64,000 bases of DNA from Polytrichum commune (taxonomy: Eukaryota; Streptophyta; Polytrichopsida; Polytrichales; Polytrichaceae): NCBI GenBank assembly GCA_950295325.1, contig OX485807.1:24399666-24463665 (forward strand). Reading direction: 5' to 3'. Shown piece by piece: positions 35,189 to 45,118 of the stretch. Under the pieces are notes generated by a model. It saw only the letters and a list, made by a program, of their open reading frames with translations, made no database searches and was not told where the DNA came from. Positions within the stretch are counted from its first letter, which is position 1. Each line of letters opens with the position of its first letter. The position numbers and the translations under genes are program-made.

Positions 35189-35521
35189 GCTAGTCCAGAA
35201 TTATTCCATGTACGAGGACAACGTGGAACATCCACCTCTCCGGTGAGGATGGCTCGGAAACATAGGCACACATTTCTCTCGGAGTCCTTCTCAGTGGGTG
35301 CTTTGGCAAGGAAGATTTATGCCAAGGATTCGACTTCCCCCTTGTTTCAGCTAAATAGTGATCCAAATGGCTTGAAGATGCGGTTTGAGTTAGCATTGGA
35401 TTCATTGACGAAGACCAATCCAGCGGAAAGGTCAACCATCACACACGTAGTGAACATGTTGAAGTCCCCTCCATACAACATGGTTAACCCGACAATGTGC
35501 TTCCGTGACACTGCAAAATAG

Positions 35522-36248
35522 ATTTTTTTTGTTTTTTTTGCAGCAATTTTGAATCATACCAATTTTGTAACCGTTGGAGATGTAAATAAAGCCATCATTT
35601 TTTCATACAAAACTTGTATATTGTATGAGGTTTATGGATCTTAGTGCAATGTTCATACTTCATGAGGCTTTTGCTCCATAATCGAGAAGAAGTCTATAGG
35701 AGGCTAACCAAGGTTCTCGCCTCTCGTGAGGCCACATCGTTCTTTCACATCGTTGTTATCACATCCATGTGCTAAGTTCAAGTTAACTATAGTTTTTTGT
35801 GATATGTCTTGCCAAAATGCAGTTACCTATATTTATTCTAATTTTGGTATGCCACAAAATGTAGTCAACTATAGTTATATCTAGTTAACTAAAGTTGAGC
35901 ACAATATTGCAATAGTTATATCAGTTGTACACGTGATCCTAAACATCTCTAAATGTTAACTTTCTTCTACTCCCCACATATTGCACACTATAAATGTTAA
36001 ACGTGTTAACTGTTAACAAAATGGTACTCCCTTCTTTGTAAATCTGACTCTATAAACGTTAACGGATGAAATACAACCATAATATGGATGATAAAAACTA
36101 CACATCCAGTTACATTGATTCATATTCACTCGTGATTTGTAAACTTGATATTGAATAAAGTTTTGATTGGGTGTGCAATTTTATGAATGGTATTCTCTCA
36201 CAAGGACTCTTCACAATTGCTTATATTTATATTTATATAATTCAGAAA
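35522..36248. other. kinase 3' flank, AT-rich
   Basis: Contains the probable AATAAA of the kinase gene near 35586. TAGTTAACTA-like words recur at 35780-35900. No gene is seen. Confidence 0.5.
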
Positions 36249-36413
36249 CATTTTTTTTTGGAAGTTTGGACATAATCTCGGTTTTTTGGCTCTCAAAAAT
36301 TCATATGAAGTTCAAAAAATGAACTTCTTGGTATCCATGGATAGGTAATGAAGTCCTCTACATGAATATGCAATATTATTTCTACTGCCAGAAAATATAT
36401 GGCCGCAATTGCA
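36249..36413 (+). repeat. internal 165-bp repeat, copy 3
   Basis: Direct copy of 31753-31914, and like it followed immediately by a C-rich array. Confidence 0.9.
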
Positions 36414-36417
36414 CGCT

Positions 36418-36615
36418 ATTCCCCTCCCCCCCGCTCCCCTCCGCGTTCCCCCGTCCGCTCCAGCGTTCCCCCCCATTCCCAACCCCCGTCCGCTCCAACC
36501 CCCTCCGTCCGCCCCACGCCCCACCTCCGTCCGCTCCACCCCCTCCCCCGTCCGCTCCACACCCCCCCCCCCCCCCGTCCGTCCGCTCCACCCCCCTCCC
36601 CCGTCCGCCCCACAC
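36418..36615. repeat. C-rich CCGTCCGC array 4 (right end of hAT)
   Basis: CCCGTCCGCTCCACCCC-type repeats with long C runs, about 275 bases from the right terminus. It mirrors array 1, which lies about 235 bases from the left terminus. Confidence 0.88.
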
Positions 36616-36808
36616 CCTCCTTAGTCATATTTTTCTACTTTGATTTTAACAGAATGATAAACACAATGGCAAAATGGTTTACTTGGCAAGGGAAATATGC
36701 ACACCCACGTCGGCGTTTTCTGCCACATAGGACGCCACCTTGGCAAGAAGGTAAGTATTTTACCCACCCTAGTCCATTCACCCTATGTTGACCCTATATG
36801 GACCCTAT

Positions 36809-36890
36809 TGTGTCGTGACGGAGGGGTCCGTCACGACACGACACGACATGACGGCACGACACCGTCATGACGTCGCGATAGACAACCCTG
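36809..36890. repeat. right subterminal palindromes and TIR of the hAT element
   Basis: GTGTCGTGACGGA and its inverse TCCGTCACGACAC form a tight palindrome (36809-36838). More CACGACA words follow before the terminus AGACAACCCTG. These are the same motifs as at the left end. Confidence 0.82.
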
Positions 36891-37316
36891 GGGGTTGAGG
36901 AGCGATGGCCACTCCACTAAATTAGACTACAGCTTGGAAGGATGTCCACTGGGTCTCACAAGCTACAGAGTGCGGTGAAGTTGGGCAGCAGCTCACGAAT
37001 AATCCACGTGAGCAATGCAGAAGTGGTAGCTGGGAAATTGAGCGCAAAAGAAGACAATGAGCTGAAATCAGAAAGGAGTAAGGGGCAATGATGGAATGCC
37101 CTACCTCTGCCGCAACACATCATTTTTGAGCGTTGGTTCAACTGCGGAATTCCTACTTCATTCTGAATTAATCTCTTGGCTACTGCCGCGGCATTCGCTC
37201 CTAGAGGCAAGCTGAGATGCATGCGCCTTGGACTGAATCTTGGGAAAGCTCATCACCTCAACTGGAAGGGACTGGTGGATAGCAGGAAAGGGGATCAGAA
37301 CCCATTTCACCACAGG

Positions 37317-38305
37317 CTGAGTGTCGCAACCCTTGCTAGGTCCCTTAACAATCTTGCCAATTTTCGTTTCTAGCAAAGGTTACGAGCGCTAACCCTTCGC
37401 ATTCCGCCATGCTAATGGATAGCTCCTCTTACCCCGGACCAATAGTTCATAAGAGGGAACCAACCCTCCTACTTTGCTTTCGGGACTCAACCCTTAATCG
37501 GTAACCCATTTCCCCAATGTGGACTTCCATCCATGGAAGTCCAATCCTATGTTGATCATTGCATTGCCGGAGCAACACTACAACAACCCGAAGCATACTA
37601 GGCAACTATGGCCTCACAATAGGCCAAAGCCCATGGAGGCCTTGCCGTTCGGCCTCGGGTGGGTGAGGCCACACCACCTCACCCACATAAGCCTCTAGGA
37701 CTTCACGCGGGGCCCCTACCCCACCGTCAACCAACCTCTTGTCTCTCTACCAAGAGTTGGGGCCAAGTGGACATTTTCCTTTAGCTGCTGGGCCTAGAAC
37801 CCCCCAGCAGCTTCAGACCATCATAACTTCCTTGTATGATGTCTGATCATAACAAACTACCACTCCATCCTCATCTACGCTTCACGTAGATGCTGATGGA
37901 CTCCTCACTTGCCCCATTTGAGCAAGTCTTGAGGAAGTTATGCCTGTTTGAACCTTGGCAGTCCCGGGAATCACTCCTAGGCACTGCTGTACCAGGGCGC
38001 TGTCCCGGGACAGCGCCCCACTCAAATGGCCATAACTCCTAGCTCACACCTCCAATAGAGGTGTTCTTGAGCTTTCTAGAATCACCACGCCATGACTCAT
38101 GAGCTACGCATAACTCATGGCCTTACCCTTGTGCCTCCTAGTCTCCGTGGGTGGGAGGCGTTCCCAACGCCCGGGGCCCTCACCCACACTAGGATCACTT
38201 GGGCCCTCTCACCAACGGCGCCACAAGTCCCGGGTGTCACTCCGGGGTCCCCCTTGTGCCCATGGTGTTTCGGGCACTCCTCATGGAGAGGTGCGCGACA
38301 CTGAG
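37317..38305 (-). mobile_element. family-B solo LTR (B2), inverse orientation
   Basis: The LTR is 37322-38300 (979 bp), flanked by CTGAG at 37317-37321 and 38301-38305. It is nearly identical to B1 but inverted and lies in the right part of A3, outside the hAT element. The separate duplications show two independent insertions rather than one long inverted repeat. Confidence 0.95.
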
Positions 38306-38686
38306 TGTTAGGGTGCCGCAACCTACCGACCTGCTGAGTGAGTGACAATTGCCACCGATGAAGCACGGTCTGCAGTCGGGAAGGAGGTCCCGAAGCCCCC
38401 ATGACGGGCAATGACGGGTGGGCGTCAGAGGTGAACAACGTAGAATTTCGGGAAGCCGGTTGGCTTTTGGATCGACTATGGGGGGTTGTCACGGATTGAT
38501 TACCAGTGGGCATAGGCTGGACTAATTAGTGTAGTAATGGGGATAGTATGGGATGAGTAAGGGGAGAAAGGGGGTGGTACTTGATCCACAACTTGCCTTG
38601 CTCATGGCATTAGGATTTGGGAAGTTAAGGGTGGGTTGAAAAAGCAATGATCTTGGGTGTTAGGAATAAAGAGAATGATGAGAAAG

Positions 38687-38702
38687 AGCATTCATCAATG
38701 CT
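38687..38702 (+). terminator. A3 poly(A)-region hairpin
   Basis: AGCATT / AATGCT arms with a CATC loop, followed by GAAATAAAATA. Confidence 0.65.
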
Positions 38703-38864
38703 TGTACCTCATATCTTGAAATAAAATATCACTTGTTGATGTTGCAATTGGAAGTGGAATTATTACGGTGCTACAATGCTCACGACACTAAATAGGTTAT
38801 GTAAGCCAACGGCTCTCACCCGGACTACGACGCACAAGGGTGGGGGTTTATGGCTGACACCTTG

Positions 38865-39630
38865 ACTTCTTGGATGAGGTAAGTTGTTATGTTTCTCTAT
38901 CTAATATTTATTTGAGCATCATATATGGAAGTCATTCATTATTTTCACCTTCATTTTATAGATCAATAAACATTTTGCAAATCACTCCGAGCCTGCCATG
39001 ACCCTAGAAAAACTACAAATCAGTGGAATCAATCTTCAAAATTAAATGATCGAGGTGGTGAAATTCTAGTGACATGTCCCGCGAAACTCTACGTGAATCG
39101 TATTGGGAGGTATCAAGGAAAAATGAACTTGAAAAATGGTTGATCAAAGCGTCCTTTTAGGCACATGTTTTCCCTTGTCCTTAAATGTCTACGAGTTTTT
39201 ATTTTAAAGTTTGAATGTTTTATGATTTATTTAATGGTCGTGATGTGCATATGTCATTTTGTTGTTAAAAGATGGTTTTATGAAACAATTTGAGGATATG
39301 GAAGAAGAAATGAAGATCAAGATTCTTTGGAATGTACATGTACTTAGGTCTGCTGAGTACATTGAAAAATGACACATTATGTTTTGGACAAAAGCATTTC
39401 GGCATTTTTTTGTGGCATAAATGCATTTACAAAATCTAGTCTACTCGATAAAGTTTTTGGAGGAGGCATTGCTATCAAACGGGTGGTATTCACGTAATCT
39501 ATTTCTTTTCTTTTTCATGGCTTCAATTCTTTCATCACATGCTTGAAATTTGTCCTTAAGTGATCAATTCACTAACTTCAAACACCATCTCCCTTGGCTC
39601 CATTTTGAATTGATTTTCTTCATGAGTTGA
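38865..39630. other. unassigned sequence
   Basis: No recognised gene or element between two family-A LTRs. Confidence 0.4.
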
Positions 39631-40330
39631 CAAATTGTGAGCCCAAAATGGTGCCCACATGTGGTCATTAACTCTTTGAAACCAATTTTAGTTTGACTTT
39701 GATGTGTTATGATTATTCACAAAACATAAAAAGAGTGAAGTGTGGTGTGGATTTAACTTTAGGCATTAGGTGGTGTTGTGTGATTATTTCAAGGTTTGAT
39801 TTCAATAAGAATATGCCTTGATAATGTGAGTAGGGGGTAAGGTGAAGCAGGGTGAGCTCCGCGGGTTAAATGCCCACTTTTGGATCCACCTTGTTAGTTT
39901 AGGAAGAAGGAAGCTTGGTGGATGGGGATTAGTCCCTACTTTAGAGGTGAAGGTTAAGGGATTGTGATTGGAGGTGCTAATCCTCTCACCCTATCCTCAC
40001 CTCTCTCTCCCTCTCTCCCTCTCTCCCTCTTTGCTACTTAAGGTGTTTTCTCTCTCATTTACCACTCTCTCCATCAAGCGCTCTCAAGGGAGCAAGTCCT
40101 TAAGAGCTTGAGCCACGTGTGTAGGTTATTAGTTTTAGTGAAGTTAATTAGTTAAGCTCTCTCTCTCACTCTCACACTTGGGGTAAGCTCTTAGGATTAG
40201 ACATAATGTTAGGGATTAGGTAGTTAAACATTTAGAATTAGGAGGTTGGGATTGGTTGGTTAGTTGAAAGATTATCTTGAGTTTAGTGGAAGTCTTAATT
40301 AGTGGTGTGGGGTGGCTAGTTTAATAGTTA

Positions 40331-40512
40331 GACAAGCAGTTGAGAGCTGGTTTACCCAGATTGGGCTACATTCGGCAGCAGAGCTGCAAGCAGCTGGGAG
40401 TTGGTTTACCCCATACTGGGCTACATTCGGCAGCAGAGCTGCAAGCAGCTGGGAGCTGGTTACCTAGACTGGTTACTTTCGGCAGCAGAGCTGCAAGCAG
40501 CCGGGAGGGCTT
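40331..40512. repeat. about 53-bp tandem repeat inside A4
   Basis: Three units with TTCGGCAGCAGAGCTGCAAG at 40371, 40426 and 40478, followed by CAGCTGGGAG and GGTTTACC-like words. Confidence 0.88.
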
Positions 40513-40731
40513 GGTTATTAACACATACACATGAAGCTACAGTGGGTAGCTAATTAGTGGAAGTAAGCAAGGTGGCATTTACTCATTAACTAATGGGTAC
40601 CAGTTGTAAGTAAGATAGCCTAGTAGGTAGACAACTTAATTAGCTCATAGATAAGTAGCTAGTCACATTAGGCTTGCTTGGCATGTGTGGCCTTCACTAG
40701 CAAAGTGTACTTACTATTGGTTATAGAGAAT

Positions 40732-40747
40732 AGCGTTTTTCAATGCT
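40732..40747 (+). terminator. A4 poly(A)-region hairpin
   Basis: AGCGTT / AATGCT arms (one G-T pair) with a TTTC loop. AATAAA follows about 20 bases later. Confidence 0.68.
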
Positions 40748-41076
40748 TGCATCCTCTATATTAAATAAATCAAGTGCACAAGTGATGGAGAATGTTAACA
40801 ACTCTAGCGATGGCCAGACAAAGGAAGTCAAGACTAAGGGTGCAAGGGGAATTTCCTTGAGGGCATGTGTGGCCAAAGCCGCGGGTTGGACTCTTGAGAA
40901 ATCAAACTCTACCATAAGCCAAGAGGCTAACATTAATAAAGCACGGTGAATTAAGATGACATGAATGCCTTGGGATGTGAAGGGAGCATTTTCAATACAC
41001 AAACAATACATGTGATTCTCAAAACCATCACCCGGACTAGGACGCTTAAGGGTGGTGGGTTTGACCTCACACAAAT

Positions 41077-42359
41077 CTAGTGACCTTTGCATTTTTACCG
41101 CAACCCAAATAAGAATATGGAATTATGCCATATTGAAGTCTTGTCCATGGTTTATTGAGTGTCCTCTTATATTTTGTTCAAGTGAGGAGGAGGAGCTCAC
41201 TACCAACTCCTAGTGTAGGTGGATCTATGCCACATAATGCCTCCATCAATTCTGATGAAGGGCATGTTAAGAAGGTTGCGAGAAAAAATTGATTGAGTAC
41301 GTAGGTTTTCAATTTCTTCATATTCTTTGCCAACTTGGCCTCCAATGTCTAGTATGTGCATACTAGAAGTCTAATACTTATGATTTTATTTTGCAGAAAA
41401 AAATGAAACAAGATTTCTCTTCCGAATATGAGTTTGCCAATATATGCAAAAATAAGCTGCTCATATCATGGCAGGGTCAACGATGCACGAATTGCTCGTA
41501 ACCTGTATGTAGATGATGAGGCGGTTCAATGTGATGATCTGAATGATTTAGCTAAATTAGTTTAGGAACATTTAGATAGTTGTCAATACCATCCACTATA
41601 TGTTTGATTGGATTGGATATGATTAGATTGGATATTATTTGGTTGGATGTGTGACAAAGTTTGGATTCTTCCTTTTAAATTACCACAATTAGTGGACATT
41701 GAATTGTGTGAGCAACTTTCTTCTATATCTAAACCCTATACCCTAAAACTTAATTACCTCCATCAATTCATTTCTCAAACTTACATGAATTTTAGAAATA
41801 CAATCTAGAGCAATACGTGGAAGGTGTTTGCATTGTTATTAAAATTGGATGTTGAATCCAACAACAATATTAAAATTATCTTCCAAATCCTCATGCCAAC
41901 CTTGTGGTTGTTGAATTTAAAAATAGAGTTAGGCATTCATTAGGATAATTGCATTTTTAAACTTTTTATTAATTTTATTATAGAACAAAAATGTTATTAT
42001 TTATGCCAAAATACCACGGATATAGGGTACTAGTGCGCGTATTTCCAAATATGTTTCCTCACTCATCGCTCACAAGTTATTGCTCATCGCTCACATGATA
42101 GCACTCCCCGCCAACGAGCATAGGAATAACTTGATAAAATCACAACAAGGTTTTAAAGTTAGGTACATGTGATGCACCATCCTTAGTCGCCTTCGACAAT
42201 TTTTGTTGTCAAATCTTCTCGCGATCCACCTATCAAATTATACCTTATCGTGTATCTGATGCATAGTTACCAGAAATGGCAATGTTGTTGTCATAACAAT
42301 AGTGAATTTCCTCCTAGAAACAATCAACGTTTGTTCAAAGATGTAGTGTGTCCCAAGGA
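41077..42359. other. unassigned, partly distal gypsy remnant
   Basis: 41735-41755 has CCCTA-type telomere-like words. The part nearest 42360 is probably the continuing 3' part of the minus-strand gypsy element. No gene can be assigned. Confidence 0.35.
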
Positions 42360-42793
42360 TCTCTGACATGGAGGGCAAATCCAATCAATTGAAGGTAGTG
42401 AAGTCAAAGGCATAATCAAGGATGCCATATGCTAGCCTCATTGGCATGTGTCACACAACAACATGGTTTCCGTACATTTATTTCCAACACAACTAAATCT
42501 TGAAAGACCTTCAGGCATCACCGCCAATTCGGGATGCAAGGTCCCTTCAATGGAAAGGTGGCAAGGAGCGCAATTCTTAGAATGCTCTTGACATTCATAT
42601 TAATCCTTCCCCTCAAGTAATAGAATGCCACTTGGAAGGAGATCCTTCACAGGAAGGATTATACGCCCTGCTTCAACGTCCAAAGTTGTGGGCGCCTCAC
42701 ATTGCAGGTAGACATAATTTCCTTTGAAGATTCTTCGCATTTGAGGTCAATAAGCACCGCTACAAATATGAACATATCGCAAAGTATTGCGGT
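42360..42793 (-). pseudogene. gypsy polyprotein tail with PHD finger
   Basis: Reading the minus strand beyond the A5 insertion, the integrase continues into a region ending in a PHD-type zinc finger at about 42470-42365. Visible are LLCDTC, then G and HM at the right spacing, then PLTSLPS-DWICPPC. Two stop codons fall inside the finger and one Cys position is changed to Ser. PHD fingers read histone H3 tails. At the end of a retroelement polyprotein one would plausibly act in target-site choice, as chromodomains do in other gypsy clades (inference). Confidence 0.65.
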
Positions 42794-43346
42794 GTTGGTA
42801 TGAGCCCAAAATGAGTGCTCATATTTGTTTTATGTTTAGGATCTACTTAGAATTGCATTTGGAGTGTTATTGATACAATTAAAAGTATAAAAAGAGTGAG
42901 GCTTGGTGTGGATTTACGTTTAGGCCTTAAGCCATTTTGTGTGGTTAAGTAGAGGATTAGTGGCATTAGGGAGTGTTTTGATTAAAGTAGTAGTGTTTGA
43001 TGAGGCAAGGGGAAGGGCCTTGGGTTTAAATGTTTGAATTAGAACGTGTTCTTGTTGGTTTAGGGGGTAAGGAGTTAGTGGATAGGATAAGGTCCTACTA
43101 AGTAGGAAAAGGTTAGAGAGGTCGTGGTTGTGGGATGCCCTCTATCATTCCTCCCTCCTCTCTCTCATTCTCTCTCTCTCTCTCGTGTGGTGTGGGGGTG
43201 CACGTGTGTGTGTTTTTTTTGGTAGCGTGATAGAAAATGTAGTTGATTAGAGGGGACTTATATAATATAGTTAATTAGAGGGAACTTATCGAATGTAGTT
43301 GATTAGAGGGACCTATAGAATATAGTTAATTAGAGGTGTTTTTAGA

Positions 43347-43790
43347 GAATTAGTTGATTGAGACCAGCTACTAGGACTGGGGCAGCAACTGATTAGTGGC
43401 CGAGACTAGCTACGGGGGACTGAGGCAGCAGTTGATTAGTGGCCGAGACCAGCTGATTAGCGACTGGGGCAGTAGCTGATTAGTGGCCGAGACCAGCTAA
43501 TTAACAACTAAGGCAGCAGCTGATTAGTGGCCGAGACCAGCTACTAGGACTGGGGCAGCAGCTGATTAGCGACTGGGGCGGCGGCTGATTAATGGTCGAG
43601 ACCAGCTACTAGGACTGAGGCAACAATTGATTAGCGACTGGGCAGCAACTGATTAGTGGCTGAGACCAGCTGATTAGCGACTGGGGAGGCAACTGATTAG
43701 TGGTCGAGACCAACTACTAGGACTGGAGCAACAACTGATTAGCGACTGGGGCAGTAGCTGATTAGTGGCCGAGACCAAGCTTTACTAAGG
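43347..43790. repeat. irregular 40-70-bp tandem repeats inside A5
   Basis: Around nine units built from GCCGAGACCAGCTACTAGGA, CTGGGGCAGCAGCTGATTAG and GCGACTGGGG in varying combinations. Confidence 0.88.
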
Positions 43791-43970
43791 AGCAGTTGGT
43801 GGCATTCGTGGGAGCAATTAGTTAAACTAAACTAAATTGTAGCTTAGTCAATTAGGATTAGTACATAGTGTTGGTTTCCAACAAAAAGGGAGAAGAATTA
43901 GTTCATTAGAGTTGTGATTGAGTTGTGTGGGATTGTACTTGAGCACGCGACTAGTGCCATGATAGAGAAG

Positions 43971-43986
43971 AGTGTTTCTTAACACT
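43971..43986 (+). terminator. A5 poly(A)-region hairpin
   Basis: AGTGTT / AACACT arms with a TCTT loop, then GGAATAAATTGG. Confidence 0.68.
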
Positions 43987-44146
43987 TGTAATCTTGTTAT
44001 GGAATAAATTGGTATGTGCGGATTAATGAGAAATGTAATGACTTCTAATGAAGTTGGTAAGGGGGAGCTATGCGAAACGAATGTGATATCCATTCCCTCA
44101 CCCGGACTAGGACGCTTAAGGGTGGGTGGTTTGGCCTCACAGTTGG

Positions 44147-44664
44147 GTGATAGACATATTTTCCATGGCCATAGGCATGGCGCGTTTGAAGAATTTAGCC
44201 CATTCATGTAGACATTGAGCCCAAACCTTTGGGTCATCTAAGTCCACAACTAGATTCAATTTTTCTTGAATAGAATTTGGCAACACAAGTTCCCTCCTAT
44301 ACAACAATTGGTAAGGACTATACGAAGCCAATGATGTTTGCATACTGAATTGGTAACCCATGGCTATCTATGAGAGCATAAGGTTCCAATCACGATGGTT
44401 GCCTCGCAGCAAACCACATTTACGTAAACCTTGTTTCACCGTCTGAACAATATGTTCGGCCAAACCATTTGCCTCTAGATGATCTCGTGATGTAGAGCGA
44501 TGATCTACAAGGGCGTTGGTACACAACTCCTCATAGGAACGAGGAAACTCCCTTCCTTGATCAATTAACACCTCAACAAATTTTCCAGAACGTACTAAAA
44601 CATGATCCAGAAATGCAGCGGCTACCAACTCGGATGAATTTTTAAGGGAAAGCAACAAGCTCAA
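44147..44664 (-). pseudogene. gypsy integrase fragment
   Basis: Two minus-strand frames (44664-44368 and 44361-44137) are in register, separated by one amber stop. The first has the DQGREF motif with the second catalytic Asp, then SRDHLEANGLAE with the catalytic Glu, as in Ty3/gypsy integrases. The second holds YSPYQLLYRRE and VLPNSI, the standard C-terminal segment. The N-terminal zinc (HHCC) part is gone. The last codons are cut by A5. Confidence 0.88.
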
Positions 44665-44724
44665 TCCACTTGCTAAAATGCTCTACCATCACCAAAACAT
44701 ATTTTGGGCCATGGTTTAGGGTAA

Positions 44725-44751
44725 CCCTAAACCTAAACCCTAAACCCTAAA
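44725..44751. repeat. telomere-like CCCTAAA stretch at a gypsy deletion
   Basis: Four degenerate CCCTAAA units between the integrase and the methyltransferase remnant, exactly where the reverse transcriptase should be. Confidence 0.75.
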
Positions 44752-45118
44752 TTGAGCCATCAACTGGTTGATGTGATGTTTTGCCGATCTACAAGGCACC
44801 TATGCATTGTCCACATGGATGTACCTTCACAGTGTAAGCCCCACCTCTATGATTGTTGCTAATCATGTTCCTATACCGGCAAATAACTCCACGAGGGTGA
44901 TCCCCGTGTTAGGAGGTTGCCACCAAATCAATCAAAAAATGGTCCCCAAATCCCAATAAGGATCCACGGAGGTGGAAGTTTGGCCACTCACAATTTCTAG
45001 ACATTGTCAAAATAACAACTTAGGGAAACTACAAGGTGGAACCGGCTCTTTTGGGTGTCGAATCGGTAAATGTAGAGGAGTTGGATTTGTTTAACTTTGT
45101 TGCCAATTTTCCAACCAA
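44752..45118 (-). pseudogene. cytosine C5-methyltransferase remnant in the gypsy polyprotein
   Basis: One minus-strand frame from 44910 to 44752 (53 codons) reads VELFAGIGT, then after a stop LATIIEVGL, then RYIHVDNA, then H-H-x-NQLMA. ELFAGIG is the S-adenosylmethionine-binding motif I (FxGxG) of C5-cytosine methyltransferases. The following hydrophobic helix and the acidic VDN (motif II) are at the expected spacing. Three stops interrupt it. The upstream part to 45118 carries VDPYWDLG and WWQPPN with further stops. Motif IV (PCQ) and the rest are deleted at the telomere-like stretch. It is a fragment without activity. Confidence 0.7.

Larger units (their letters stand above)
32628..35521 (+). 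pseudogene. hAT cargo gene 3: protein kinase, frameshifted and split by a solo LTR
   Basis: The first part (32628 to about 33215) encodes a Gly/Ser/Arg-rich disordered region ending in a basic RKKKNRGKRD cluster. At an A7 run (33217-33223) one missing A shifts the frame; the second part then reads to 34210. It shows a glycine loop (QGTFGVV), an AxK lysine (33701-33703), a probable helix-C Glu, HPGVIKL, the catalytic loop HNDLNPNN (Asp at 34040-34042) and DWG in place of DFG. A family-B solo LTR (34211-35183, duplication ACTGT) then interrupts. The same frame resumes at 35189 with ASPELF (APE-type motif), SFSVGALARKIY and the subdomain-XI NPAERS, and stops at 35519-35521. AATAAA follows near 35586. 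The essential kinase residues are all present, so the gene was probably active until recently. HND instead of HRD is odd. The kinase subfamily is not identified. Confidence 0.82.
20274..36898 (+). mobile_element. giant hAT transposon, 16.6 kb (20282-36890)
   Basis: The left terminus is CAGGGTTGGCTATTG at 20282 and the right terminus, inverted, is CAGGGTTGTCTATCG ending at 36890. CAGGG starts are typical of hAT elements. The 8-bp direct repeat GGGGTTGA lies at 20274-20281 and 36891-36898, the target-duplication length of hAT. The element encodes a hAT transposase and so is the autonomous type. It also carries at least three further genes on both strands: minus 25228-26700, minus 28002-28556, and the plus-strand kinase 32628-35521. 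Ordinary plant hAT elements are 2.5-5 kb. After subtracting the nested solo LTR, this one is still about 15.6 kb. It sits inside A3 and is younger than A3. Confidence 0.93.
19731..38859 (+). mobile_element. family-A LTR (A3) split by a hAT element and a family-B LTR
   Basis: The left end is TGTGAGCCCAATATGGTGCCCAC at 19731. The right end is CACCCGGACTACGACGC...GGCTGACA at 38816-38859, the same end variant as in A7. Removing the hAT element (20282-36890 plus its duplicated 8 bp) and the family-B LTR (37322-38300 plus its 5-bp duplication) leaves about 1.53 kb, a normal length for this family. The remainder has the hairpin and poly(A) region in the right place. The flanks CCTCA (19726-19730) and CCTTG (38860-38864) agree at only 3 of 5 bases. 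Either the duplication has decayed or the two ends come from different insertions. Confidence 0.7.
39631..41076 (+). mobile_element. family-A solo LTR (A4)
   Basis: The LTR is 39636-41071 (1,436 bp), TGTGAGCCCAAAATGG...GACCTCACA, with CAAAT at 39631-39635 and 41072-41076. Its 5' 550 bp are almost identical to A2, so the two are recent relatives, but the internal tandem repeat is different. Confidence 0.95.
42794..44146 (+). mobile_element. family-A solo LTR (A5), inside the gypsy integrase
   Basis: The LTR is 42799-44141, TATGAGCCCAAAATGAG...GGCCTCACA, with GTTGG at 42794-42798 and 44142-44146. It starts with TA rather than TG. It contains a CT tract (43155-43185), long tandem repeats, a hairpin and AATAAA. 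Confidence 0.94.

Noticed and set aside
34206-38305. One transposon with about 970-bp inverted repeats
   Set aside because: Each arm has its own 5-bp duplication (ACTGT, CTGAG) and the hAT terminus lies between them.
19731-38859. A 19-kb full-length LTR retrotransposon
   Set aside because: The two ends are the opposite ends of a single LTR, and no gag-pol lies between; the middle is a hAT element.
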